64,000 nucleotides of DNA from an uncultured beta proteobacterium (GCA_903822435.1 CAIJPE010000053.1:1-64000); one strand, 5' to 3'. Shown: positions 1-8,524, counted from the first letter of the stretch. The notes: generated by a model not told the origin, from the sequence alone. Numbers and translations: made by a program.

Positions 1-621
1 GCGCCGGGTGTGCCGGTGTACCTGTGGGGCCCGCCGGGCAGTGGCAAGACGCACCTGCTGCACTCGCTGGCAGGGCGTTTCGTGGCGGCAGGCAAGGGCG
101 TGTCGTGGTTCGATCCCACCGATGCGCCGCCCTGGCATCTCTCGCCCGAAGATACCCTGGTCGTGATCGACGACTGCGAGGCGCTGGATGCACAGGCCCA
201 GCACGCGGCCTTCGGGCTGTTCGTCGCTGCCACCGCCCACGGCGCGCAGGTGGCGGCCGCCGGGCGCTGGCCGCCGGTGGACCTGCCCTTGCGCGACGAC
301 CTGCGCACACGGCTGGGCTGGGGGCTGGTGTTTGCGCTGCAGACGCTGCCCGATGGCCAGACGCGCGCAGCGCTGGTGGGCGAAGCGCGCCGCCGCGGGT
401 TCGAGTTGCCCGACGCCGTGGTCGACCACCTGCTGACGCACTTTCCGCGCGACCTGGCGCACCTCATGCAGCTGTTCGACCGCCTGGACCGCTACGCGCT
501 GGCCCAATCGCGCCGCATCACCGTGCCGCTGCTTCGCCAGATGCTCGCCGAAGCGCCCTCGATGCCCCCGCCCGGCCCGGCCATCGCCGGCCCGGGCACG
601 CCAGCCATGCCGGCACCATGA
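1..621 (+). CDS. hda: Hda-like DnaA regulatory inactivator (5' partial)
   Basis: The reading frame is open from base 1, so the true start lies upstream of the window; about 206 residues remain of a family usually near 230. An AAA+ Walker A motif (GPPGSGKTH) lies close to the visible start, followed by a Walker B-like VVIDDCE. The C-terminal helical lid is present (FPRDLAHLMQLFDRLDRYAL). This matches Hda, the small DnaA paralogue that works with the loaded sliding clamp to stimulate ATP hydrolysis by DnaA and limit re-initiation; that role is family knowledge. The tail after about residue 185 is Pro/Ala-rich. The stop overlaps the next gene's ATG (ATGA), so the two are probably translationally coupled. 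Confidence 0.85.
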   Translation, partial: APGVPVYLWGPPGSGKTHLLHSLAGRFVAAGKGVSWFDPTDAPPWHLSPEDTLVVIDDCEALDAQAQHAAFGLFVAATAHGAQVAAAGRWPPVDLPLRDDLRTRLGWGLVFALQTLPDGQTRAALVGEARRRGFELPDAVVDHLLTHFPRDLAHLMQLFDRLDRYALAQSRRITVPLLRQMLAEAPSMPPPGPAIAGPGTPAMPAP

Positions 622-1286
622 ACCTGACGCTCTTCGACCTGGACGGCACCTTGATCCCCAAGGATTCCGACCACGCCTTCGGTGAATTCGCCATCACCCT
701 GGGCTGGGCCGATCCCGACGAATTCCGACGCCGCAACGACGCGTTCTACGCCGACTACCTGGAAGGCACGCTGGACATCGACGCCTACGTCGAGTTCGCC
801 ACCGCGCCGTGGCGCCACCGCGCGGCCGAGGAGTTGGCGCGCGCCCAGGCCGACTTCCTGGCCCAGATCGTCGAGCCGATGGTGTCCGACAAGGCCCGGG
901 CGCTGGTGCGCGAGCATCAACAGGCCGGCGACTGCGTGGCCATCGTCACGGCCACCAATGATTTCGTCACCCGCCCGATTGCCACGTTGCTGGGCGTGAA
1001 CGAGCTCATCGCCACGGTGCTGGCCCGCGATGCACACGGCCGCGTGCTGGGCACCGTGGCGGGCGTGCCCTCGTTCCGCGAAGGCAAGATCACGCGGGTG
1101 CAGGACTGGCTGGCCGGGCGCGGCAAGACGCTGGCCGACTTCGAGCGCAGCACCTTCTACAGCGATTCCACCAACGACCTGCCGCTGCTCGAGCGCGTCA
1201 GCCACCCCGTGGCCACCAACCCCGGCCCTGCGCTCGAGCGCATCGCGCGTGAGCGCGGCTGGCCCGTCCTGAACCTCTTCGCATGA
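618..1286 (+). CDS. HAD-IB family phosphatase (SerB-like)
   Basis: A 222-residue protein beginning with the HAD motif I FDLDGTL, with the nucleophile Asp near residue 7. The central TATNDF corresponds to motif II and the late YSDSTNDLPLL to motif IV (DSxxD type). The cap insertion is helical, as in the HAD-IB group that includes phosphoserine phosphatase-like enzymes. The substrate cannot be read from the sequence. I chose the ATG at 618 because it begins directly at the family N terminus and overlaps the stop of hda by four bases; in-frame codons upstream only read antisense to the hda frame. The gene itself ends in an ATGA overlap with pcnB, so hda-HAD-pcnB-folK looks like one transcript. 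Confidence 0.88.
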   Translation: MNLTLFDLDGTLIPKDSDHAFGEFAITLGWADPDEFRRRNDAFYADYLEGTLDIDAYVEFATAPWRHRAAEELARAQADFLAQIVEPMVSDKARALVREHQQAGDCVAIVTATNDFVTRPIATLLGVNELIATVLARDAHGRVLGTVAGVPSFREGKITRVQDWLAGRGKTLADFERSTFYSDSTNDLPLLERVSHPVATNPGPALERIARERGWPVLNLFA

Positions 1287-2926
1287 TCAAGACCTTCATC
1301 GACCGTCTGCTGGGCAAGGGGCCGAAGGGCGCCGCCGCCCCCGTGCCCGTCCCGGCCGAGCCCGTGATCCCGCTGGGCGCGCGGGTCGAGGTGCCGGCCT
1401 CGCAACACGGCATCAACCTGTCGCTGCTCGACGCCAACGCCGTGCGCGTGGTCAAGACGCTCAAGGACGCCGGCTTCGAGGCCTACGTGGTCGGTGGCGC
1501 CGTGCGCGACCTGCTGGTGGGCCTGCGCCCCAAGGACTTCGACGTGGCCACCGACGCCACGCCGGAGCAGGTCAAGGCGCTGTTCCGCCGCGCCTTCATC
1601 ATCGGCCGGCGCTTCCGGCTGGTGCACGTGGTCTTCGGCCGCGGCCGCGAGCACGAGACCATCGAAGTCAGCACCTTCCGCGCCTACCTCGACACGGCGG
1701 CGGCCGAGCAGGTGCCCGGCAACGAGAAGACCAGCCGCGGCGAAATCGCCGACAAGAAGCACGTAGTGGACGCCAGCGGCCGTGTGCTGCGCGACAACGT
1801 CTGGGGTCCGCAGGTGGAAGATGCGGCGCGCCGCGACTTCACGGTCAACGCCATGTACTACGACCCCACCACCCAGGTCGTGGTGGACTACCACGGGGGT
1901 TTGCAGGATTCGCGCGCCCGCCTGCTGCGCATGATCGGCGACCCCGAGACGCGCTACCGCGAAGACCCGGTCCGCATCATCCGCGTGCTGCGATTCGCGG
2001 CCAAGCTGGGCTTTGTCATCGAGCCGGCCAGCGAGAAGCCCATCCGGACGATGTCGCCGCTGCTGTCCAACGTGCCCATCTCGCGCCTGTTCGACGAGAT
2101 GGTCAAGCTGCTGCAGACCGGGCATGCCCTGGCCAGCATCGAGCAGCTGCGCAAGCACGGCCTGGTGGGCGGCACGCTGGGCGTGTTCCCTGTGCTGGAC
2201 GCGGCACTCACGCCCACCGTGCCCAACCCGGCGCGCGAGGCCTTCGTACGGGCCGCCCTGAAGGACACCGACCAGCGCGTGGCCGAAGGTCGCGCGGTGG
2301 CCCCGAGCTTCATGCTGGCCTGCATGCTGTGGCACGATGTGCAAGACCGCTGGACCGTGCTGCGCGAGGCCGGCGAAGCGCCGTTCCCCGCCCTGCAGCA
2401 GGCCGTCGACGCGGTCTTCGACGCGCGCATCGGCGATATCTCGGGCCGCGGCAAGCTGGCGGCCGACATGCGCGAAGTCTGGCTCATGCAGCCGCGTTTC
2501 GAGCGGCGCACGCCGGCCTCCGCGGCCTCGCTCATCGCCCAGGTGCGCTTCCGCGCGGGCTATGACTTCCTGCGCTTGCGGGCCGATTGCGGCGAACTGC
2601 CAGGCGAGCTGGCCGACTGGTGGGAAGACTTCCACCTGGGCAACGACGAAGACCGCGAAGCCATGTTGCGCGACCTCAAGCCGCAGCCGCCAAGCCGCTC
2701 GCGCCGCGCGGCGGCCGCACCGGCCACGCCGGCTGCGGAGGGGGCTGGCCCTGAGTCCGAGGATGACGAGGCAGGGCCCGAGGGCGATGCGCCCGCCGGC
2801 GACGCGGCCGCCCCGCGCAAGCGCCGCCGGCGCCGCCGCAAGCCGGGCGGTGGTGGTGGCGGTGGCAGCGATGGCGCTGCAGGCGGAGCCGCCGAAGGGC
2901 CGCCCGCCCGTGCCGACCGAGGCTGA
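1283..2926 (+). CDS. pcnB: Poly(A) polymerase I
   Basis: 547 residues with the class II nucleotidyltransferase signature: VVGGAVRDLLVG followed by KDFDVATDA, whose two Asp residues bind the catalytic metals, near residues 70-95. The palm, neck and RNA-binding body follow (EDPVRIIRVLRFAAKLGF near residues 230-250). The length and the basic C-terminal tail point to PcnB, which adds 3' poly(A) tails that promote RNA decay, and not to a CCA-adding enzyme, which usually lacks such a tail. The tail is extreme: an acidic/Ala-Pro stretch, then a run of Arg/Lys, then seven Gly residues. The gene starts in an ATGA overlap with the upstream phosphatase, and its 3' end overlaps the probable start of folK. 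Confidence 0.93.
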   Translation: MIKTFIDRLLGKGPKGAAAPVPVPAEPVIPLGARVEVPASQHGINLSLLDANAVRVVKTLKDAGFEAYVVGGAVRDLLVGLRPKDFDVATDATPEQVKALFRRAFIIGRRFRLVHVVFGRGREHETIEVSTFRAYLDTAAAEQVPGNEKTSRGEIADKKHVVDASGRVLRDNVWGPQVEDAARRDFTVNAMYYDPTTQVVVDYHGGLQDSRARLLRMIGDPETRYREDPVRIIRVLRFAAKLGFVIEPASEKPIRTMSPLLSNVPISRLFDEMVKLLQTGHALASIEQLRKHGLVGGTLGVFPVLDAALTPTVPNPAREAFVRAALKDTDQRVAEGRAVAPSFMLACMLWHDVQDRWTVLREAGEAPFPALQQAVDAVFDARIGDISGRGKLAADMREVWLMQPRFERRTPASAASLIAQVRFRAGYDFLRLRADCGELPGELADWWEDFHLGNDEDREAMLRDLKPQPPSRSRRAAAAPATPAAEGAGPESEDDEAGPEGDAPAGDAAAPRKRRRRRRKPGGGGGGGSDGAAGGAAEGPPARADRG

Positions 2927-3413
2927 GACCCCCGCACCCGAGCGGGTCTACGTCGGCCTGGGTGCGAACCTGGGCGATGCCAGGACCACGCTGGTGCAAG
3001 CCCAGGCCGCGCTGGCGGCGCTGCCCACCACAAGGGTGGTGCGTGCCTCCAGCCACTACCAGACCGCGCCGGTGGAGGCCGAAGGGCCCGATTACCTCAA
3101 CGCCGTGGTGGAACTGGCCACCGGCCTCGGTCCCGAAGCGCTGCTTCGCGCGATGCAGGCCATCGAGCAGGCCCACGGACGCGAAAGGCCTTTCCACCAC
3201 GCGCCCCGAACCCTCGACCTCGACCTGCTGCTGTATGGCCGGCGCCAGCTTCACACGGCCGCCCTGGAGCTGCCGCACCCCCGCTTGCACCTGCGCGGCT
3301 TCGTCCTGCAGCCCCTGCTGGAACTCGACCCGGCGCTGGTTCACCCCACCCTCGGCCCCTTGATGCCCTGGGCCGCGAAGGCCCGGGGCCAGGCCGTCAG
3401 AAGGATGCAATGA
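2871..3413 (+). CDS. folK: 2-amino-4-hydroxy-6-hydroxymethyldihydropteridine diphosphokinase
   Basis: HPPK transfers pyrophosphate from ATP to 6-hydroxymethyl-dihydropterin in folate synthesis. The signatures are clear: VYVGLGANLGDA near the N terminus, SSHYQTAPVE, and the ATP/pterin motif RTLDLDLLLYG, followed by LPHPRLHLRGFVLQPL. The start is uncertain. The ATG at 2871 gives 180 residues and overlaps pcnB; a GTG at 2910 would give 167 residues and begin closer to the conserved core. The pcnB-folK order is common in betaproteobacteria. The stop overlaps the ATG of the next gene (ATGA). Confidence 0.92.
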   Translation: MALQAEPPKGRPPVPTEAETPAPERVYVGLGANLGDARTTLVQAQAALAALPTTRVVRASSHYQTAPVEAEGPDYLNAVVELATGLGPEALLRAMQAIEQAHGRERPFHHAPRTLDLDLLLYGRRQLHTAALELPHPRLHLRGFVLQPLLELDPALVHPTLGPLMPWAAKARGQAVRRMQ

Positions 3414-3769
3414 CCCCTTCGGACCTGCCGCTGCCGCTGCGCACCTTCGGGTTGCTGGCCCTGTCCAACGTCTTCATGACCATCGCCTGGTACGGCCACC
3501 TGAAGAGCCTGGCCGATCGCGCCTGGTACGTCGCGGCCCTCATCAGTTGGGGCATCGCGCTGTTCGAGTACCTGCTGCAGGTGCCGGCCAACCGCATGGG
3601 CTACAACGGCGGCTACACCCTGGCCCAGCTGAAGATCGCCCAGGAGGTGATCACGCTGGCGGTCTTCGTGCCCTTCGCCGTGGTGGTGATGCAGCAGCCG
3701 CTGAAGCTGGACTATCTGTGGGCCGGCCTGTGCCTGGTCGGCGCGGTGTACTTCATCTTCCGGGGCTGA
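3410..3769 (+). CDS. DMT-superfamily small membrane protein (DUF486)
   Basis: 119 residues with four predicted membrane helices and the DUF486 features FMTIAWYGHLK near residue 25 and WGIALFEYLLQVPANR near residue 50. The last helix ends LVGAVYFIFRG. DUF486 proteins resemble half-size drug/metabolite transporters, but no substrate is established. The ATG overlaps the folK stop, so it is co-transcribed with folate and RNA-processing genes. Its 3' end overlaps the convergent TM2-domain gene by about 17 bases. Confidence 0.82.
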   Translation: MTPSDLPLPLRTFGLLALSNVFMTIAWYGHLKSLADRAWYVAALISWGIALFEYLLQVPANRMGYNGGYTLAQLKIAQEVITLAVFVPFAVVVMQQPLKLDYLWAGLCLVGAVYFIFRG

Positions 3770-4205
3770 CCGCGGAGGGCGCGTCGTCGTGCAGCTGCCA
3801 TTCGAAGAACCGCTCGCCGCTGAAGGCGATCGTGGCCATCAGCACGCCACCGCCGATCAACAGGCCGAAGATGGCCGCCAGCACGGAGCCCCACCCGGTG
3901 GCGCGGCCGGGTTGCCCGGCGTTGTGGCGCGCGTCCCAGCGTTCGTCGGGGGTCAGGCCGATGAGGATGGCCTGCAGCATGCCCGCGCTGATCATCAGGC
4001 CCAGCAGGGGCATCAACCACGCTGCAAGGCTGTCCTCGGGGCCGAGATTGCGGGCGCGCAGCAGGCCGACGAGCCCTGCTGCCGTGGGCAGCAGCCCCGC
4101 CCATGCCCACCCGTCGCGCCAGCCGCGCAGGTACACGCGGTGAGCGCCCACGGCACCCAGCAGGAGAGCCAGCCAGGCCGCCCAGGTCTTTGAACGGTAG
4201 GGCAC
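3753..4205 (-). CDS. TM2 domain-containing membrane protein
   Basis: 150 residues. The N-terminal half matches the TM2 domain: a hydrophobic helix WAAWLALLLGAVGAHRVYL, with the typical GAHR(x)Y turn, then a second helix with GLLPTAAGLVGLL. Two further hydrophobic stretches follow (PLLGLMISAGMLQAILIGL and a Gly-rich helix near residue 115). The function of bacterial TM2 proteins is not settled. It is a single gene on the minus strand, convergent with the DUF486 gene and divergent from rpsP. Confidence 0.75.
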   Translation of the reverse strand: MPYRSKTWAAWLALLLGAVGAHRVYLRGWRDGWAWAGLLPTAAGLVGLLRARNLGPEDSLAAWLMPLLGLMISAGMLQAILIGLTPDERWDARHNAGQPGRATGWGSVLAAIFGLLIGGGVLMATIAFSGERFFEWQLHDDAPSAVSPGR

Positions 4206-4537
4206 CCGCTCAGCCTGGCACGGCGGCGTGCCGGCGTGCGCATTGCGCGGGCCTTCGGGGGGTCGGGCAGGGCACGCGAGCAGGCATGGGAGGCCGTTGT
4301 GGAATGAATGTGGACGAAAGGCGCTCGGCTCAGTTTACAATGCTTGGTTTTCGGCGTCGCGCCCGGTGGCAACAACGGGCTATTGAACAAGCGGCGCCGG
4401 CCAAGGTTGAAACCGAGGCCGCTGGGTGGCATGCACAGCCCGGCGGCGACGGCGGTCGGATGGTGGCCCCGAAGGCGCGTTGCCTGAGGCAGACACCCCC
4501 AGACCGAACCGCCCACCCTGATTGAAGGAACCTGCAC
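4206..4537. promoter_or_regulatory. Intergenic region with rpsP promoter and long leader
   Basis: 332 bases lie between the TM2-protein gene and rpsP. A TACAAT -10 candidate is at 4336-4341; the only -35-like match is a poor TGGACG at 4311-4316 with a 19-base spacer. If this is the promoter, the rpsP transcript has a GC-rich leader near 190 bases, which could hold autoregulatory structure, though I cannot assign a known leader family. A good Shine-Dalgarno (GAAGGAA, 4524-4530) precedes the rpsP ATG. No convincing gene was found here. Confidence 0.4.
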
Positions 4538-4786
4538 ATGGTCGTGATCCGTTTGGCCCGTGGTGGCGCCAAGAAGCGTCCTTTCTACAACATCGTCGTC
4601 GCCGACTCGCGCGAGCGCCGTGACGGCCGCTTCATCGAGCGCGTGGGTTTCTACAACCCCGTGGCTTCCGGCGCCGAGCAGGGCCTGCGCGTGTCCATGG
4701 ACCGCGTGAGCCATTGGGCGGGCGTGGGCGCCCAGCTGTCGCCCACCGTGGCGCGGCTGGTCGAACAGGCCAAGAAGGCAGCCTGA
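4538..4786 (+). CDS. rpsP: 30S ribosomal protein S16
   Basis: 82 residues beginning [20 protein letters not shown], the conserved S16 N terminus, with the following [20 protein letters not shown] block. It binds 16S rRNA early in 30S assembly. Length and sequence are full and typical. It heads the rpsP-rimM-trmD-rplS operon conserved across proteobacteria. A strong ribosome binding site (GAAGGAA) sits about eight bases before the ATG. Confidence 0.98.
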   Translation: MVVIRLARGGAKKRPFYNIVVADSRERRDGRFIERVGFYNPVASGAEQGLRVSMDRVSHWAGVGAQLSPTVARLVEQAKKAA

Positions 4787-4862
4787 ACGCCTTGCGCTTG
4801 GCCCGTCCCGCTCCGTGGGCGGGTGTGCGCAGGCCCAGGCCGTGCCGTCCGAGTCCGGCGCC

Positions 4863-5462
4863 ATGACCTCCGAACCCACCGGCGCCCTCCCGCCCGATGC
4901 GATCGAGGTCGGCCGTGTGATCGGTGCCTGGGGCATCAAAGGCGCTTTCAAGGTCAAGCCCTTCGCGGCAGACCCGCAGGCGCTTTTCTCCTCAAAGCGC
5001 TGGTTCATCCAGCCCCCCGAGACACCGGGCCCGACCGGTGTGGGCCGGCTCACGCCCTGGCCGTCCTTGCTGCGCGTGGTGCAGGCCAAGGAACACGGCG
5101 ATGGCGTGGTGGCCACGGCGCACGACGTGCCCGACCGCAATGCCGCCGAGGCCCTGAAGGGTGCCCGCATCTACGTCTCGCGCTCCAGCTTTCCGACGCC
5201 CGACGACGACGAGTTCTACTGGGTCGACCTCATCGGACTGGACGTGATGGACCGCCAGGGCGCCCGCCTGGGTGCCGTCATCGGCCTGATCGAGACAGGC
5301 CCGCATTGCGTGCTGCGCATCCACCCGGCGGCACGAGAGGGCGCTGGCACCGAAGACCTCCCGGCCAAGGACGAGATCCTGATCCCCTTCGTCGATGCCT
5401 ATGTCGACGGCGTCGACCTGCCGGCGCGCCGAATCCAGGTGGATTGGGCGCCCGATTACTGA
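4863..5462 (+). CDS. rimM: Ribosome maturation factor RimM
   Basis: 199 residues. The N-terminal RimM domain carries IEVGRVIGAWGIKGAFKVKPF; the PRC-barrel-like C-terminal half carries DEFYWVDLIGLDV and ends EILIPFVDAYVDGVDL. RimM binds S19 and helps mature the 30S head domain. The ATG at 4863 was preferred over an in-frame GTG at 4815 because it begins just before the conserved region; the GTG would add 16 poorly conserved residues. The gene is 76 bases from rpsP and nearly abuts trmD. Confidence 0.95.
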   Translation: MTSEPTGALPPDAIEVGRVIGAWGIKGAFKVKPFAADPQALFSSKRWFIQPPETPGPTGVGRLTPWPSLLRVVQAKEHGDGVVATAHDVPDRNAAEALKGARIYVSRSSFPTPDDDEFYWVDLIGLDVMDRQGARLGAVIGLIETGPHCVLRIHPAAREGAGTEDLPAKDEILIPFVDAYVDGVDLPARRIQVDWAPDY

Positions 5463-5488
5463 CCGTGACGGCGCCGGCCCTGCCACCG

Positions 5489-6241
5489 ATGCGCTTTGAC
5501 GTCCTCACGCTTTTCCCCGATCTCTTTGCGCCGCACCTGACGCAGGGAATCACGCGCCGCGCGTTCGCCTCGGGCCAGGTCGATGTGCGGCTGTGGCCCT
5601 TGCGCGACCATGCCGACGACGCCTACCGCCGTGTCGATGACCGGCCCTATGGCGGCGGGCCGGGCATGGTGCTGCTGGCGCAGCCGCTGCTGCGTGCGTT
5701 GGAAGCGATCAAGGCCGACCGTGCCGAACCCGGCTTGGCCGTGGTGCATTTCACGCCCACCGGACAGCGCCTGGACCAGAGCCTGGTGCAGCGCCTGGCC
5801 GCCGGCTCGGGCGCCATCCTGCTGTGCGGGCGCTATGAAGGGGTGGACCAGCGCGTGCTGGACACCCAGGTCACCCAAGAGATCAGCCTGGGCGATTTCG
5901 TGTTGTCGGGCGGCGAGATCCCTGCGCTGGCTCTGCTGGATGCCGTCGCGCGCCTGCAGGAGGGGGTGCTGCACGCCCCGTCGCACCAGCAGGACAGCTT
6001 CGGTGACGGCCTGCTCGAAGGCCCGCACTACAGCCGGCCCGAGCGGCTGGACATCGACGGCGCCGAGCATGGCGTGCCGCCGGTGCTGCTGTCGGGCCAC
6101 CACGGGGACGTGGCGCGCTGGCGCCGCGAGCGATCGCTGGAGCTGACGGCGCGCCGCCGGCCCGACCTGCTGGCGCAGGCCAGGGCCGCAGGCCGACTGA
6201 GCGCGCTGGATGAACGATTTCTTCGCTCGCTCGGGCTATAA
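5489..6241 (+). CDS. trmD: tRNA (guanine-N1)-methyltransferase TrmD
   Basis: 250 residues, close to the usual 250-255. It starts MRFDVLTLFPDLF and has the SPOUT knot motifs DDRPYGGGPGMVL (near residue 55), LCGRYEGVDQRV and EISLGDFVLSGGE, which wrap S-adenosylmethionine in the deep trefoil knot. TrmD makes m1G37 in tRNAs and so prevents +1 frameshifting. A GTG at 5465, inside the short gap after rimM, is an alternative start adding eight residues; neither start has a strong ribosome binding site. The stop codon lies inside the rplS promoter -10 box. Confidence 0.96.
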   Translation: MRFDVLTLFPDLFAPHLTQGITRRAFASGQVDVRLWPLRDHADDAYRRVDDRPYGGGPGMVLLAQPLLRALEAIKADRAEPGLAVVHFTPTGQRLDQSLVQRLAAGSGAILLCGRYEGVDQRVLDTQVTQEISLGDFVLSGGEIPALALLDAVARLQEGVLHAPSHQQDSFGDGLLEGPHYSRPERLDIDGAEHGVPPVLLSGHHGDVARWRRERSLELTARRRPDLLAQARAAGRLSALDERFLRSLGL

Positions 6242-6242
6242 T
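6237..6242 (+). promoter_or_regulatory. Consensus -10 box (TATAAT) of an internal rplS promoter
   Basis: A perfect TATAAT overlaps the TAA stop of trmD (6239-6241). The -35 region is weak: no hexamer at 16-19 bases upstream matches TTGACA well. It implies a leader of about 130 bases before rplS that contains GC-rich inverted repeats (for instance around 6290-6312). Extra, trmD-independent transcription of L19 fits the need for far more ribosomal protein than modification enzyme. Confidence 0.5.
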
Positions 6243-6378
6243 CGAAGGCTTTTCGATCCTCTGCCGGGACAACCAGCAGGCCTTGAGCGGCGCGCCCCGA
6301 GGGGTGCGGCCAGCCTGACAGCCCGCCGGTGCAAACCCACTCCAACCCACCCGTTGCACGATCGATCCTGGAGAAACC

Positions 6379-6732
6379 TTGAACCTCATCGAAATCCTCG
6401 AGCAGGAAGAGATTGCGCGGCTGAACCGCACGATCCCTGCCTTTGCCCCCGGCGACACCGTCATCGTCAACGTCAGCGTCGTTGAAGGCACCCGCAAGCG
6501 CGTGCAGGCCTACGAAGGCGTGGTCATCGCCAAGCGCAACCGCGGTTTGAACAGCAGTTTCATCGTGCGCAAGATCTCCAGTGGCGAAGGCGTGGAACGT
6601 ACGTTCCAGACTTACAGCCCGCTGATCGCCAGCATCGAAGTCAAGCGTCGTGGCGATGTGCGCCGCGCCAAGCTGTACTACCTGCGCCAGCGCAGCGGCA
6701 AGTCGGCCCGGATCAAGGAAAAGCTGGCCTGA
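6379..6732 (+). CDS. rplS: 50S ribosomal protein L19
   Basis: 117 residues starting from a TTG codon. The choice is supported by a GGAG ribosome binding site at 6369-6372 and by the typical betaproteobacterial N terminus [17 protein letters not shown]. The body has the L19 core ([41 protein letters not shown]) and ends with the usual [14 protein letters not shown] segment. It sits at the 30S-50S interface. It is the last gene of the rpsP operon and has its own candidate promoter at the trmD stop. Confidence 0.97.
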   Translation: MNLIEILEQEEIARLNRTIPAFAPGDTVIVNVSVVEGTRKRVQAYEGVVIAKRNRGLNSSFIVRKISSGEGVERTFQTYSPLIASIEVKRRGDVRRAKLYYLRQRSGKSARIKEKLA

Positions 6733-6753
6733 CCGCCAGAGTCAGCGTGCGCC

Positions 6754-6772
6754 CTCGCGGCCTGGCCGCGAG
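6754..6772. repeat. Perfect 9-bp inverted repeat after rplS
   Basis: CTCGCGGCC-T-GGCCGCGAG lies between the rplS stop and the Nudix gene ATG at 6778. With no T-run behind it, it is not a classical intrinsic terminator. It ends five bases before the ATG, so in RNA it would mask any ribosome binding site for the Nudix gene and may lower its translation. Confidence 0.5.
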
Positions 6773-6777
6773 ACCTC

Positions 6778-7491
6778 ATGACCAGCCCGCGCATCCTCGA
6801 CCCCCGTGCGGTGCCGGTTTCCGGCGCTGATGAACACCTGCCCCCCGTTGCGGCGTCTGCGCTCACCGCGCAGGCGCTGGCGGAGCGCTTTCAGCGGTTG
6901 CAGCGCACGGGTGACTGGCAACCTGAATTGACGGGCGATGGCCGGACGGGCGCGGCGCGCCCGCCGAAGCCGGCTGCGGTGCTCGTGCCCCTGGTGCAAG
7001 GCGGGGATGGCCTGCGCGTGCTGCTGACGCGCCGCACCGACCATCTTCGCGACCATGCCGGCCAGATCAGCTTTCCCGGTGGGCGCACCGAGGCCTCCGA
7101 CGCCGGCCCCGACGCGACGGCCCTGCGCGAAGCCGAAGAAGAAGTGGGCCTGCCGCCCAGTCGGGTGCAACTCATCGGGCGCATGCCCACCTACACCACC
7201 ATCACCGGTTACGTGGTCACGCCCGTGGTGGGGCTGGTTGAATCTGCCTTCGACCTGTCTGAACTGGTGCTCGATCGCGGCGAAGTGGCTGAAGCCTTTG
7301 CCGTGCCGCTGCCGTTCCTGATGAACCCGGCGCACCACCGGCGCCATGTCTTCGAGTTCGAAGGCGGGCAGCGGCAGTTCCTGTCCATGCCCTGGCAGGG
7401 CCCCGGGGCCGACGGCCTGCACCGCGAATACTTCATCTGGGGTGCCACGGCCGCCATGCTGCGCAACCTGTACCGGCTGCTCGCTGCCTGA
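6778..7491 (+). CDS. Nudix hydrolase, CoA pyrophosphatase type
   Basis: 237 residues. The Nudix box spans about residues 101-123: GGRTEASDAGPDATALREAE followed by EEVGL, with the GX5EX7REXXEEXG pattern intact. Just before it, RTDHLRDHAGQISFPGG resembles the NuCoA motif (LLTxRxxxLrxhxGqisFPGG) that marks CoA and acyl-CoA pyrophosphatases. The likely reaction is CoA hydrolysis to 3',5'-ADP and phosphopantetheine; the assignment rests on motifs only. The gene follows rplS on the same strand, separated by a perfect hairpin. Confidence 0.88.
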   Translation: MTSPRILDPRAVPVSGADEHLPPVAASALTAQALAERFQRLQRTGDWQPELTGDGRTGAARPPKPAAVLVPLVQGGDGLRVLLTRRTDHLRDHAGQISFPGGRTEASDAGPDATALREAEEEVGLPPSRVQLIGRMPTYTTITGYVVTPVVGLVESAFDLSELVLDRGEVAEAFAVPLPFLMNPAHHRRHVFEFEGGQRQFLSMPWQGPGADGLHREYFIWGATAAMLRNLYRLLAA

Positions 7492-7534
7492 GCCCCGGGC
7501 CCGGCGCACGCCCCAGCGCCTATCATTGACGGCG

Positions 7535-8524
7535 ATGAGCTTCTTTGCCGTCCTGTGCGCGCTGTTGATCGAACAACTCAAGCCGCTGCCGCGTGACAAC
7601 TGGTTCCATGAGACGTTGACCTCGTGGGTGCGCTGGACCGGCCGCAATTTCGACGCGGGCCAGCCCCACCACACCTGGGTGGTCTGGTGTGTCTCGGTGG
7701 GCGTGCCGTCCATTGCAGCCGGGGCCGTCTACGTCGGCATTGCCCACTACAGTCTTCTGTTAGCCCTGGCCTTCGACGTGGCCTTGCTGTACCTGAACCT
7801 GGGCTTCCGCCAGTTCAGCCACTACTTCACCGACATTCGCGATGCGCTGGACCGTGGCGACGAGAACGAAGCCCGCCGCCTGCTGGCCGAATGGCGCCAC
7901 CTGGATGCCAGCGAACTGCCCCGCACCGAGGTGTTGCGCCACGTGATCGAGCACGCTTTGCTGGCCGCCCACCGGCATGTGTTCGGCGTGTTCTTCTGGT
8001 TCGTGGTGCTGTCGGCTCTGGGCCTGGGCCCGATGGGCGCCGTGCTCTACCGCATGGCCGAGTTCTCCACCCGCTACTGGGGCTACCGGCTGCGGGCCAT
8101 CGACGCACCGGCCAACGACGCCTTGCTCGCCCTGTCGCAGAGGTTGTTCGGCTGGATCGACCACGTGCCGGCCCGCCTTACCGCCTTCGGCTTTGCCGTG
8201 GTCGGCAACTTCGAGGAAGCCATCGGCAGTTGGCGTCGCGACGCCGGCTTGTGGCAGCAGCCCAACGAAGGCGTGATCCTGGCTGCCGCAGCCGGCGCGG
8301 TGGGCGTGCAGCTGGGCGGTGCGGCCGCGCCCGGCGTCACGCCCGACCGCTCAAAGACCTTCGCGGCCGGCGCCGAAGCCGGCATGGACGATGCCCAGGG
8401 CTCCACGGCCGGCGTACCGGCGCAATCGGGCCACCTGCACAGCGTGGTGGGGCTGGTGTGGCGCTCGGTGGTGCTGTGGATGCTGCTGGTGGCCCTGCTG
8501 ACGCTGGCCAACGTGCTGGGTTGA
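7535..8524 (+). CDS. CobD/CbiB-family membrane protein
   Basis: 329 residues with several hydrophobic segments: an N-terminal one near residues 1-15 (FFAVLCALLIEQL), VPSIAAGAVYVGIAHYSLLLALAFDVALLYLNLG near residues 50-90, FFWFVVLSALGLGPMGAVLYRM near residue 150, and a C-terminal helix. The RQFSHYFTDIRDALDRGDENEARRLL and ALGLGPMGAVLYRM blocks match the CobD/CbiB (adenosylcobinamide-phosphate synthase) superfamily. No other cobalamin gene is nearby, and the motifs are looser than in true CbiB. It is therefore safer to call this the betaproteobacterial paralogue of unknown role. The ATG at 7535 begins at the family N terminus. Confidence 0.75.
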   Translation: MSFFAVLCALLIEQLKPLPRDNWFHETLTSWVRWTGRNFDAGQPHHTWVVWCVSVGVPSIAAGAVYVGIAHYSLLLALAFDVALLYLNLGFRQFSHYFTDIRDALDRGDENEARRLLAEWRHLDASELPRTEVLRHVIEHALLAAHRHVFGVFFWFVVLSALGLGPMGAVLYRMAEFSTRYWGYRLRAIDAPANDALLALSQRLFGWIDHVPARLTAFGFAVVGNFEEAIGSWRRDAGLWQQPNEGVILAAAAGAVGVQLGGAAAPGVTPDRSKTFAAGAEAGMDDAQGSTAGVPAQSGHLHSVVGLVWRSVVLWMLLVALLTLANVLG

